NCBI GenBank assembly: GCA_022447335.1
Contig: JAKVCF010000138.1
Span: forward strand, 1-5,576
Direction of reading: 5' to 3'
Length of the DNA: 5,576 bases
DNA from: Planctomycetota bacterium
GTDB taxonomy: Bacteria; Planctomycetota; UBA1135
The notes below the pieces were generated by a model. The model saw nothing but the letters and a program-made list of their open reading frames with translations. It was not told the origin of the DNA and made no database searches. Of the stretch, positions 1 through 5,576 are shown piece after piece; the stretch's first letter is position 1; each line of letters opens with the position of its first letter. The position numbers and the translations under genes were made by a program.

Positions 1-374
1 ACACCGATGGTCGTGATCGAGGCAATCGCCAGAATGAGGAAGACCCCAAGATCGACATCAGCAACGATAAGCCCCGGGCCAAATGGAAGCACTACGAACA
101 GCGCGAAAGCCGAAGCCATCACTACTGCCGGGGCAAGCTGAAAAAGCTTGCGGTCCGCACCGCGCAGGATCAGATCTTCCTTCAAAAGCAACTTAACCGA
201 GTCGGCAATCGACTGAGCCCAGCCTGCAAATCCACCAGTACGGTTAGGGCCAACCCGGTGCTGAATCCAACCCGCGACTTTGCGCTCAGACCAGACGAAA
301 AACATCGCCGCCACCGTGATGAAACCAATCACAACTACCAGTGCGACAGCAGTGGATAACAGCAAATCGATCAT
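1..374 (-). CDS. nuoH: NADH-quinone oxidoreductase subunit H (NuoH), N-terminal part, cut by window edge
   Basis: NuoH (ND1 family) is the membrane subunit that joins the complex I peripheral arm to the membrane arm and forms much of the quinone channel. About 124 codons are visible from an ATG at 374-372 to the left edge; the usual length is 320-430 residues, so most of the protein is off-window. The start gives a hydrophobic first membrane helix (about residues 3-26). It is followed by the family signature SERKVAGWIQHRVGPNRTGG (about 28-47), then ADSVKLLLKED, GADRKLFQLAP and a PFGPG turn before the next helix. These match ND1/NuoH block by block. The gene begins 24 nt after the nuoD stop with no clear Shine-Dalgarno, and so probably depends on translation coming from nuoD. 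Its position directly after nuoD shows that nuoE, nuoF and nuoG are not in the usual place. Family identity is certain; the start is likely but not proved. Confidence 0.95.
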   Translation of the reverse strand, partial: MIDLLLSTAVALVVVIGFITVAAMFFVWSERKVAGWIQHRVGPNRTGGFAGWAQSIADSVKLLLKEDLILRGADRKLFQLAPAVVMASAFALFVVLPFGPGLIVADVDLGVFLILAIASITTIG

Positions 375-398
375 CGAGGCAATGAGTATGTAAAGGGT

Positions 399-1571
399 TT
401 AGCGGTCAGTTTCTCCAACCACGATGTCGACGGATCCAATAATGGCCGCAGCGTCACCGAGCATGGAGCCTGGCATCAGATGTTCGGCGACGGACATATT
501 GCAGAAAGAAGGTGAACGCACACGCACCCGGGTCGCAATCTTCGTGCCATCCGACACGCAGTAGTGGCCCAACTCGCCACGAGGATTCTCAATGGCAACG
601 TAACTCTCTCCGGGAGCAGGGCGAATGACCGCACCCACCTCTTCGTGCATGATCTCGCCATCTGGAATCTGCTCCAGACACTGGCGCACAATTCGAACAC
701 TTTCCACCATTTCGAACATGCGCACAAAAGTGCGGTCGAAACAATCGCCAAGCGTGCCTCGGTAGCCCACACCTTTGATGACATCGAACTCCAAGCGGTC
801 GTAGATCAGATAGGGCTGATCGCGGCGCAGATCCCAGTCGACACCAGAGCCGCGCAGCATTGGGCCGCTACAGCCCCATGCCTGCGCCTGCTCAGCGGAG
901 AGCACGCCGATGTTGGCGGTGCGTTCTATAAATATTTTATTCTCGGCAATGAGCGTCCAGTACTCATGCCAACTCTCCTCTAGGCGGTTCAAAAATTCGC
1001 CAACCGTTGCCATCCAACCCTCCGGAGCATCATTCATGACGCCGCCCGGGCGGATGTAGCTGTAGGTCAGACGCGCACCGCAGATCTTCTCGAAGAGCTC
1101 GAGCACTTCCTCGCGGTCTCGCAACGCAGTGAACAGCGGCGTAAACGCACCAAGGTCCAGGCCATAGGTACCCACTGCAAATAAGTGAGAAGCAATGCGA
1201 TTGAGCTCGGCCACAATCACGCGCAGGTACTGCGCGCGCTCCGGCACCTCAGCCCCCAGCAGACTTTCCACCGCCAGGCTGTAGCCAAGGTTGTTGTTCA
1301 TCGCCGCGAGGTAGTCGTAACGATCGGTGTACGGAAGGTACTGAAGCCAGTCGACGCTCTCCCCGATCTTTTCGGCGCAGCGGTGGAGATAACCCAAATG
1401 GGTCTGCGCACCAGCCAAAATCTCGCCGTCTGCCTTGAGCAATACCCGCATTACGCCGTGCGTTGCCGGGTGCTGCGGCCCCATGTGGATCATGCAGTCC
1501 TGCGTCGCAACGTCAAGCTCCACCTGTCGGCCGGGCTTCTCGTCGAAATGGGCTGCGGGATGAACGCTCAT
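399..1571 (-). CDS. nuoD: NADH-quinone oxidoreductase subunit D (NuoD, 49 kDa subunit)
   Basis: NuoD is the 49 kDa subunit of the complex I Q-module. With NuoB it forms the site where quinone is reduced next to cluster N2, on the cytoplasmic side at the membrane surface. The 390-residue product is a normal length. It has the family signature GPQHPATHGV at residues 31-40, the PYTDRYDYLAAMNNNLGY block at about 80-97, and the usual C-terminal end DIVVGETDR. With the ATG at 1571 the quinone-contacting His and Tyr fall at positions 38 and 87, the same numbers as in Thermus Nqo4. A longer reading from an ATG at 1640 would add 23 residues, but these lie wholly inside the nuoC coding end and resemble nothing in the family. 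The chosen ATG shares its A with the nuoC TGA (TGATG), which suggests translational coupling; no good Shine-Dalgarno is visible. The gene is not fused to nuoC, unlike in E. coli. Confidence 0.97.
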   Translation of the reverse strand: MSVHPAAHFDEKPGRQVELDVATQDCMIHMGPQHPATHGVMRVLLKADGEILAGAQTHLGYLHRCAEKIGESVDWLQYLPYTDRYDYLAAMNNNLGYSLAVESLLGAEVPERAQYLRVIVAELNRIASHLFAVGTYGLDLGAFTPLFTALRDREEVLELFEKICGARLTYSYIRPGGVMNDAPEGWMATVGEFLNRLEESWHEYWTLIAENKIFIERTANIGVLSAEQAQAWGCSGPMLRGSGVDWDLRRDQPYLIYDRLEFDVIKGVGYRGTLGDCFDRTFVRMFEMVESVRIVRQCLEQIPDGEIMHEEVGAVIRPAPGESYVAIENPRGELGHYCVSDGTKIATRVRVRSPSFCNMSVAEHLMPGSMLGDAAAIIGSVDIVVGETDR

Positions 1572-2053
1572 CAGGTGCAAGAAACCCCGTGGTATTCGTC
1601 GGGATACTCGTAGTCCTTGCGCAGCGGGAAACCGTCCCAATCATCAGGAAGCAGCAGCTTGCGTAGGTCGGGGTGGCCGACATAGGTGATGCCATACATC
1701 TCTGCAGCCTCACGCTCATGCCAGTCAGCGGCCGGATAGATGAACGAGACCGAAGGAACCTGCGTGGCCTCTTTAGCCACGCGCGCCTGCACGACCAATC
1801 GAGCCTTGGTTTTCAAATTGCGAAGCCCGTAAACCAACTTGAGATCCGCATCGTCGGACGACAAATCGACGGCGGTAACGTCATACAGCAGTGAATATCC
1901 AAGTTGATCACGGCAATGAGTCATCACTTCTGGCAATTGCGCAAGATCACGCAACAAGATAAAGGCATCGCCGCGCCAAACCGGGTCGGCATCCTCCTCC
2001 TTAGCACGACGCACTAACTCTTTAGTTTCTCCCTCTGGCGCGATCAGCGGCAA
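1571..2053 (-). CDS. nuoC: NADH-quinone oxidoreductase subunit C (NuoC, 30 kDa subunit), start uncertain
   Basis: NuoC is a structural subunit of the complex I Q-module and packs against NuoD. As given, the product is 160 residues from a TTG at 2053. It contains the whole conserved 30 kDa-subunit domain: a strand-helix segment ending in YDVTAVDL (about 55-62), then SVSFIYPAADWHEREAAEMYGITYVGHPDLRKLLLPDDW (about 101-139) and a closing PLRKDYEYPDEYHG. The WHERE, HPDLRK and PLRKDY blocks are diagnostic. The TTG has no well-spaced Shine-Dalgarno. The same frame continues upstream to an ATG at 2167 that overlaps the nuoB stop, but a TAG at 2065-2063 blocks it. So 160 residues is the longest uninterrupted form but perhaps not the native N-terminus. 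The 3' end overlaps nuoD by one base. The family call is secure; the start is in doubt. Confidence 0.9.
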   Translation of the reverse strand: MPLIAPEGETKELVRRAKEEDADPVWRGDAFILLRDLAQLPEVMTHCRDQLGYSLLYDVTAVDLSSDDADLKLVYGLRNLKTKARLVVQARVAKEATQVPSVSFIYPAADWHEREAAEMYGITYVGHPDLRKLLLPDDWDGFPLRKDYEYPDEYHGVSCT

Positions 2054-2167
2054 GTTGGGCAGCTACACTTCCACCGAAAAACCTGCGTCGGCCAACGAGC
2101 GCCTAGCCCCCTCAGTCGCAACGCGATGAACTTCCATCGGACCCCAAGCAGTGTCGCGCGCTGCCAT
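2054..2167 (-). pseudogene. Probable native 5' end of nuoC, interrupted by an in-frame amber codon
   Basis: An ATG at 2167-2165 shares its A with the nuoB TGA (TGATG), the same coupling used between nuoC and nuoD. A GGAGG lies 13 nt upstream. It opens 34 codons, then TAG at 2065-2063, then three sense codons leading into the TTG at 2053 where nuoC is otherwise open; all of this is one frame. The peptide includes EGARRSLADAGFSVEV, which resembles the short N-terminal helix and strand seen in stand-alone NuoC proteins such as Thermus Nqo5. I infer that nuoC once began, or still begins, at 2167 with a product of about 198 codons. The TAG would be a nonsense mutation, a base-call error, a recoded codon, or the end of a short leader followed by re-initiation. 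A genuine separate 34-residue gene is possible but less likely, because the frame is shared with nuoC. Confidence 0.55.
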
Positions 2168-2700
2168 CAGTCGGGGTGGACCTCCGATCCTTTAGGTGCG
2201 CTTACTACCTTAGGTTGCGCGCGAATCACACGCTGACGCATGATCTTCTTCTGCAGCAGCATAAGGCCATCGATAAAAGCCTCTGGACGCGGCGGGCACC
2301 CCGCCACGTAAACATCGACCGGAACGATGCGATCGACACCCTTCATAACTGTGTAGCCGTACTTGTGATACGGCCCGCCACCAGTGGCGCAGGCACCCAA
2401 TGCCATTACATACTTAGGGCCGGGCATTTGGTCATAAAGGCGCTTCACGCGCTCCCCCATTTTGAAGTTGACCGTCCCAGCTACGACCATCAGGTCGGCT
2501 TGACGCGGCGTAGCGCGAAAAGCGCCTGCACCAAACCGGTCGACGTCAAAGCGCGGACCACCCACGGCAATCATCTCAATTGCGCAGCAGGCAAGGCCAA
2601 AAGTCATCGGCCAGAGCGAACTCGAGCGCGCCCAGTTGACCATCCAATCGACCCGCGTAGTAAGGACGCTGTCCGGCAGCGAGTTTTCGAGGGCTCCCAT
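2167..2700 (-). CDS. nuoB: NADH-quinone oxidoreductase subunit B (NuoB, PSST subunit)
   Basis: NuoB is the PSST subunit of complex I and carries cluster N2, the [4Fe-4S] centre that hands electrons to quinone in the pocket shared with NuoD. The product is 177 residues, normal for the family. The four cluster ligands are visible: adjacent Cys38-Cys39 in GLACCAIEM, Cys104 in LGACATGGGPY, and Cys135 in YVAGCPPRPEA. The tandem cysteines and the CPPRPEA motif are hallmarks. Other typical blocks are RFGAGAFRATPRQADL and the KGVDRIVPVDVY run before Cys135. Translation starts at an ATG 3 nt after the nuoA stop, with a good ribosome binding site at the end of nuoA. The TGA stop overlaps the next ATG. 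The basic, low-complexity tail after about residue 153 is variable in the family. I see nothing damaged, and the identification is secure. Confidence 0.98.
   Translation of the reverse strand: MGALENSLPDSVLTTRVDWMVNWARSSSLWPMTFGLACCAIEMIAVGGPRFDVDRFGAGAFRATPRQADLMVVAGTVNFKMGERVKRLYDQMPGPKYVMALGACATGGGPYHKYGYTVMKGVDRIVPVDVYVAGCPPRPEAFIDGLMLLQKKIMRQRVIRAQPKVVSAPKGSEVHPD
2181..2185 (-). promoter_or_regulatory. Shine-Dalgarno-like GGAGG for the upstream nuoC start
   Basis: On the coding strand GGAGG sits 13 nt before the ATG at 2167, inside the end of nuoB. The spacing is longer than the ideal of roughly 5-9 nt, so it is a weak-to-moderate site. It matters because it favours the ATG at 2167 over the TTG at 2053 as the designed nuoC start. 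Confidence 0.45.
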
Positions 2701-2703
2701 GAT

Positions 2704-3147
2704 TTACTCCCGCTCCTCCCCGGCCTCGGTTATGTCTAGCGAATTATCCAAACGATTTTTACTCAGCCCTTTCACCCAGTCTAGGTCGCCCTTCTTCCAA
2801 ACATAGGCCAATCCGAGAGCCAACACCGCAATAAAGATCACGCCCTCCAAGAATGCCACTCCACCAATACTTGGGTCAGCGAAAGCCGTCTTCAGCACGC
2901 GCGCCCATGGGAAAAGAAAAGCAATCTCGACTGCAAACACAATGTAGACCAGCGCCACGGTGTAGTAGCGAATGTCAAATCGGAACCAAGCCGAGCCGAT
3001 TGGCTCTTCCCCGCACTCGTAAGGCTCAAGACCCGCAGCGTCACGATCGCGCTTAGGGCGCAGTAGGCCACCAAGAGCCATACCTAGAAAGACCAACCCC
3101 GCTCCTGCGAGGGCGAAAATCAAAACTTTGGCGTAGTCGTGGAACAC
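2704..3147 (-). CDS. nuoA: NADH-quinone oxidoreductase subunit A (NuoA, ND3 subunit)
   Basis: NuoA (ND3) is a small membrane subunit at the joint between the two arms of complex I; its first loop covers the quinone-site entrance. The 147-residue product shows three membrane helices, at about residues 7-29, 62-84 and 98-117. The loop after helix 1 has the signature EPYECGEEPIGSAWFRFDIRYYTVAL (about 41-66), including the conserved YECG cysteine. Helix 2 reads VFAVEIAFLFPWA. The family usually has Asp where this protein has Ala72 (FDVE becomes FAVE), while Glu74 is kept. The segment FLEGVIFIAVLALGLAYVWKKGDLDW matches the third helix of NuoA. The start is a GTG at 3147 with no clear Shine-Dalgarno. 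The frame stays open upstream to the korB stop with no ATG, GTG or TTG, so GTG is the best choice. This gene begins the nuo part of the operon. Confidence 0.93.
   Translation of the reverse strand: MFHDYAKVLIFALAGAGLVFLGMALGGLLRPKRDRDAAGLEPYECGEEPIGSAWFRFDIRYYTVALVYIVFAVEIAFLFPWARVLKTAFADPSIGGVAFLEGVIFIAVLALGLAYVWKKGDLDWVKGLSKNRLDNSLDITEAGEERE
2707..2711 (-). promoter_or_regulatory. Ribosome binding site of nuoB
   Basis: The coding strand reads GGGAG six bases before the nuoB ATG, within a purine-rich GGGAGGAGCGGGAG stretch (2720-2707) that also encodes the last residues of NuoA. It is the clearest Shine-Dalgarno in the window and fixes the nuoB start at 2700. Confidence 0.75.
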
Positions 3148-3159
3148 GGCCGAATGAAT

Positions 3160-3179
3160 GATCGCCGGGAAGGGCGACC
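3160..3179 (-). other. Small hairpin in the korB-nuoA spacer
   Basis: On the coding strand GGTCGCC (3179-3173), a six-base loop CTTCCC, and GGCGATC (3166-3160) can form a seven-pair stem with one G-U pair. It lies in the 45-nt spacer between the korB stop and the nuoA GTG, the longest gap in the operon. No run of T follows, so it does not look like an intrinsic terminator. It may affect mRNA processing, stability or access to the nuoA start. A stem this size can also arise by chance. Confidence 0.35.
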
Positions 3180-3192
3180 GCGTGAAGGGGAT

Positions 3193-4185
3193 TCAACTGA
3201 CAGTCCAAGTATCACCAGCCGAGAGCAGCGATTCCAGCGTGCCCTCACCCTGCTTTTCAGTCGCCTGAGCGATCTGGGCATAAATGTCCTCCTCGAGCAG
3301 AGGGCGCTGCACTTGGCGGAGAATGCCCATCGGCACCGGCAGCTCACCGTGCTCCGAACCCTGACAGATACGGAATGCTCGGGCCCCAGTTTCTCCGGAG
3401 GGGTCCCAAACATCGGCCTGATCAGCTGCGACCACCTCGATCGAATCAGGCATGAACTTCAAGCCCTTGTCGCCCTCCTTGCCGTATACCATCGGCTGGC
3501 CCGGCACAAGATCGACTTGGCGATCATCGCGCACGCCCTTAGCGACCACGTGCTCGAAGACGTTGTTATTGAAAATCACACAGTTCTGCAGGATCTCGAT
3601 AAAGGCGAAACCCTCGTACTCGTGAGCCGCCTGCAGCACTTTCTTCAAGTGCGGGATCTGCGTATCAACCGTACGCGCCACAAAACCCGCGCCTGCACCA
3701 AGTGCCAGCGCAATCGGATTGAAGGGCGCATCGAGTGAGCCCATTGGGGTAGAACCGGTGCGCGTACCAACATCAGAAGTCGGCGAATACTGCCCCTTGG
3801 TTAGACCGTAGATACGGTTGTTGAACAGCAATACCTTGATGTTCAGGTTGCGACGCATCGCGTGGATCAGGTGGTTTCCCCCGATCGAAAGCGCATCGCC
3901 GTCACCCGTAACCATCCAGACATGCAAGTCCGGGTTTGCGACCTTGACCCCCGTAGCCACCGCCGGCGCGCGACCGTGGATAGTGTGGAAGCCATAGGTG
4001 TTCATATAGTATGGAAAGCGGCTGGAGCAGCCGATTCCCGACACAATCACGAACTTCTCCTTCTCAACACCCAAACCTGCAAAGGTTTGCTGCACACCGT
4101 TTAGGATCGCGTAGTCGCCGCAGCCCGGGCACCAGCGGACTTCCTGGTCCGAGGCAAAATCCTTCTTCTTGTAGCTAACAGTCAT
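3193..4185 (-). CDS. korB: 2-oxoacid:ferredoxin oxidoreductase subunit beta (KorB, probable 2-oxoglutarate type)
   Basis: This is the thiamine diphosphate (TPP)-binding beta subunit of a cytoplasmic 2-oxoacid:ferredoxin oxidoreductase. With KorA it oxidatively decarboxylates a 2-oxoacid, probably 2-oxoglutarate to succinyl-CoA, and reduces ferredoxin. The 330-residue product has CPGCGDYAIL at 19-28, IGCSSRFPYYM at 51-61 and NCVIFNN at 201-207. Cys19, Cys22, Cys53 and Cys202 are therefore the expected ligands of the single [4Fe-4S] cluster. The TPP/Mg site is GDGDALSIGGNH (94-105) followed by NNRIYGLTKGQ (122-132). The subunit has the same plan as other two-subunit enzymes with no separate ferredoxin-like delta chain. 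It starts at an ATG 7 nt after the korA stop, with only a weak Shine-Dalgarno. The 2-oxoglutarate call rests on resemblance to proteins named KorB; pyruvate or branched-chain oxoacids cannot be excluded from sequence alone. Confidence 0.93.
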   Translation of the reverse strand: MTVSYKKKDFASDQEVRWCPGCGDYAILNGVQQTFAGLGVEKEKFVIVSGIGCSSRFPYYMNTYGFHTIHGRAPAVATGVKVANPDLHVWMVTGDGDALSIGGNHLIHAMRRNLNIKVLLFNNRIYGLTKGQYSPTSDVGTRTGSTPMGSLDAPFNPIALALGAGAGFVARTVDTQIPHLKKVLQAAHEYEGFAFIEILQNCVIFNNNVFEHVVAKGVRDDRQVDLVPGQPMVYGKEGDKGLKFMPDSIEVVAADQADVWDPSGETGARAFRICQGSEHGELPVPMGILRQVQRPLLEEDIYAQIAQATEKQGEGTLESLLSAGDTWTVS

Positions 4186-4192
4186 CGCGTGA

Positions 4193-5576
4193 TTAGCCTA
4201 GGAGCTCCTCAATCTTGGACAGCAGCTCGGTACTCGTGAACGGCTTGCCTTGGACTTTTGGGTAAGAAATAGCGTCGATCAAGTACTGCGCACGCACTAG
4301 GCGAGCAAACTGACCTCGGTTCAGTTCGGGGATCAACACTCGATCAAACTTGGACAGGACCTCGCCGAGGTCCTTTGGCAATGGGAAGACATTGCGCACG
4401 TGTACCTGTGCAACACTCATGCCTGCGGACTGCGCGCGGTCAACTGCGCCGCGGATGGCACCGTAAGTGCTCCCCCATCCCAGCACACAGAGCTTGGCGC
4501 TGGGATCACCGATCACCTCGGTCGGAGCATAGCTGTCAGCGACGCCGTCCACCTTTGCCTCGCGCAACTTCACCATATTCTCGTGGTTCTCCGGCTCGTA
4601 GTTGACGTTGCCAGAACCATCCTGCTTCTCAAGACCACCAATACGGTGTTCAAGTCCTGGGGTCCCTGGGATCGCCCATGGGCGCGCCAAAGTTTCCGGA
4701 TCTCGCGCGTAGGGCTGGAAGTTTTCGGCACCTGTCGCATGACGCACCGGAATCTCCGGAATCTCTGAGACATCCGGAATCCGGAAGGGCTCGGCACCAT
4801 TGCCCAGGTAACCATCGCTCAGCAGTAGCACAGGTGTCATGTAAGTAAGAGCCATCTTGACAGCCTCAATAGCCGCCCAGAAGCAATCGGCCGAGGACTG
4901 CGGCGCAATGACTGGGATCGGAGCTTCACCGTTGCGACCATAAATAGCCTGCATCAGATCCGCCTGTTCGGTCTTAGTCGGCAGCCCGGTCGATGGCCCG
5001 CCGCGCTGCACGTTGACAACCACCAGCGGTAGCTCGGTCATGACCGCCAAGCCAAGGGCTTCGCCCTTGAGCGCTAGGCCCGGACCAGAAGTGCCTGTGA
5101 TTCCGATTGAACCTGCATAAGCGGCGCCAATCGCCGCGCAAATGCTCGCGATTTCGTCTTCGGCTTGAAAGGTGACAACGCCGTAGTTCTTGTACCGTGC
5201 AAGGTTATGCAGAATATCTGAGGCTGGAGTAATGGGGTAGGAACCATAGAAGATTGGCTTCTTCGCCTTATTCGAAGCCGCAACCAAACCCATCGCCAGC
5301 GCAGCATTGCCCATGATGTTGCGATAAGTTCCGCTGGGCAGCTTGGCTGGCTCGACCGTGAAACGGTTCTGGAAGAGCTCACTGTTTTCTGCGATTACGT
5401 GACCCGCACGCAACGCACGCAAGTTGGCTTCAAGAATTCCAGGCTTCTTACCAAACTTTTGCTGTAACCACTCTTCGGTCGTGGTCAACGGGCGGTTGTA
5501 CACCCAGTAGAGCAGACCAAGCGCAAGCAAGTTTTTGCAACGAAGCGCCTCTTTGTTACTCAGCCCGAGACCATCA
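4193..5576 (-). CDS. korA: 2-oxoacid:ferredoxin oxidoreductase subunit alpha (KorA, gamma-alpha fusion), 5' end cut by window edge
   Basis: This is the large subunit of the enzyme whose beta subunit follows it. About 460 codons are visible, and the frame is still open at the right edge. Proteins of this fused gamma-alpha type are usually about 580-650 residues, so roughly the first quarter is missing. The visible N-terminus (KNLLALGLLYWVYNRPL) is the end of the gamma domain and runs into the linker ILEANLRALRAGH. Then come YPITPAS (visible residues 113-119), the substrate-binding signature, TGTSGPGLALKGEALGLAV (about 160-178) and QRGGPSTGLPTKTEQADL (190-207). The transketolase C-terminal-like domain holds GWGSTYGAIRGAV (about 366-378) and PELNRGQ (416-422). 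A TTG at 5530 is not the true start, because conserved residues continue upstream of it. korB follows after 7 nt. Exact substrate is uncertain, as for korB. Confidence 0.94.
   Translation of the reverse strand, partial: DGLGLSNKEALRCKNLLALGLLYWVYNRPLTTTEEWLQQKFGKKPGILEANLRALRAGHVIAENSELFQNRFTVEPAKLPSGTYRNIMGNAALAMGLVAASNKAKKPIFYGSYPITPASDILHNLARYKNYGVVTFQAEDEIASICAAIGAAYAGSIGITGTSGPGLALKGEALGLAVMTELPLVVVNVQRGGPSTGLPTKTEQADLMQAIYGRNGEAPIPVIAPQSSADCFWAAIEAVKMALTYMTPVLLLSDGYLGNGAEPFRIPDVSEIPEIPVRHATGAENFQPYARDPETLARPWAIPGTPGLEHRIGGLEKQDGSGNVNYEPENHENMVKLREAKVDGVADSYAPTEVIGDPSAKLCVLGWGSTYGAIRGAVDRAQSAGMSVAQVHVRNVFPLPKDLGEVLSKFDRVLIPELNRGQFARLVRAQYLIDAISYPKVQGKPFTSTELLSKIEELLG
4356..4374. repeat. 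Perfect 19-bp palindrome inside korA
   Basis: AGGACCTCG and CGAGGTCCT flank a single central base, giving a perfect 9-bp inverted repeat. It lies in the 3' part of korA, where it encodes KDLGEVL. It could form a tight hairpin in the mRNA or be a protein-binding dyad. Its position in conserved coding sequence makes a chance origin quite possible. Confidence 0.3.

Noticed and set aside
375..398. Possible regulatory element or small gene between nuoD and nuoH
   Set aside because: The spacer is only 24 nt, with no hairpin, terminator or clear ribosome binding site.
564..983. A 139-codon plus-strand open frame opposite nuoD
   Set aside because: It is an antisense shadow of nuoD, composition-driven and without recognisable protein features.
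1572..1640. A longer nuoD beginning at an ATG at 1640
   Set aside because: The extra 23 residues lie fully inside the nuoC end and do not resemble NuoD N-termini. The internal ATG at 1571 gives family-normal length and the usual numbering of the quinone-site His and Tyr.
2176..2739. A 187-codon plus-strand open frame opposite nuoB and the end of nuoA
   Set aside because: It is antisense to a certain gene, with no recognisable domain; it is best explained by codon bias of the real gene on the other strand.
3139..3738. A 199-codon plus-strand open frame opposite korB
   Set aside because: It overlaps the certain korB gene over almost its full length and shows no motif or plausible context.
4747..4786. 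Four CCGGAA repeats within about 40 bp
   Set aside because: They fall in korA where the protein itself is repetitive (IPD, IPE, IPV), so codon repetition explains them.
5528..5530. TTG as the start codon of korA
   Set aside because: The frame stays open to the window edge, and the residues just upstream (SNKEALRCKN) continue the conserved gamma domain, so the real start is off-window.

Overview
The window is one uninterrupted, tightly packed bacterial operon read entirely from the minus strand. In transcription order it holds korA (5' end cut by the right edge), korB, nuoA, nuoB, nuoC, nuoD and nuoH (3' end cut by the left edge). korA and korB encode a two-subunit 2-oxoacid (probably 2-oxoglutarate):ferredoxin oxidoreductase. 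The nuo genes encode the Q-module and the first membrane subunits of respiratory complex I. Almost every base is coding. The only gaps are 7 nt (korA-korB), 45 nt (korB-nuoA), 3 nt (nuoA-nuoB) and 24 nt (nuoD-nuoH). nuoB/nuoC and nuoC/nuoD are joined by TGATG stop/start overlaps.

nuoH follows nuoD directly, so nuoE, nuoF and nuoG (the NADH-oxidising module) are not at their usual place. With an oxidoreductase that reduces ferredoxin at the head of the same operon, this suggests an 11-subunit-type complex I fed by reduced ferredoxin (or flavodoxin) rather than NADH. In that reading KorAB would decarboxylate 2-oxoglutarate to succinyl-CoA and reduce a small iron-sulfur carrier. The Nuo complex would then pass the electrons to quinone while pumping protons. 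The subunits are well supported; the electron route is inference.

The most notable irregularity is at the 5' end of nuoC. The start expected from gene architecture (ATG at 2167, overlapping the nuoB stop, with a GGAGG upstream) is in frame with nuoC, but an amber TAG at 2065-2063 interrupts it after 34 codons. The conserved nuoC domain lies wholly downstream and could be translated from a TTG at 2053. This could be a nonsense mutation, a sequence error, re-initiation or stop-codon recoding. Other points are a small hairpin between korB and nuoA, a GTG start without a clear Shine-Dalgarno for nuoA, and an Ala where NuoA usually has Asp.

The organism is a bacterium of moderate-to-high GC. Its type of complex I occurs in several non-proteobacterial lineages (for example Chlorobi). 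The NuoC and NuoD sequence style reminds me of Verrucomicrobia, Acidobacteria or Bacteroidetes-like lineages, but the phylum cannot be fixed from this window. No RNA genes, mobile elements, CRISPR arrays or operon promoter are visible; the promoter presumably lies beyond the right edge, upstream of korA.
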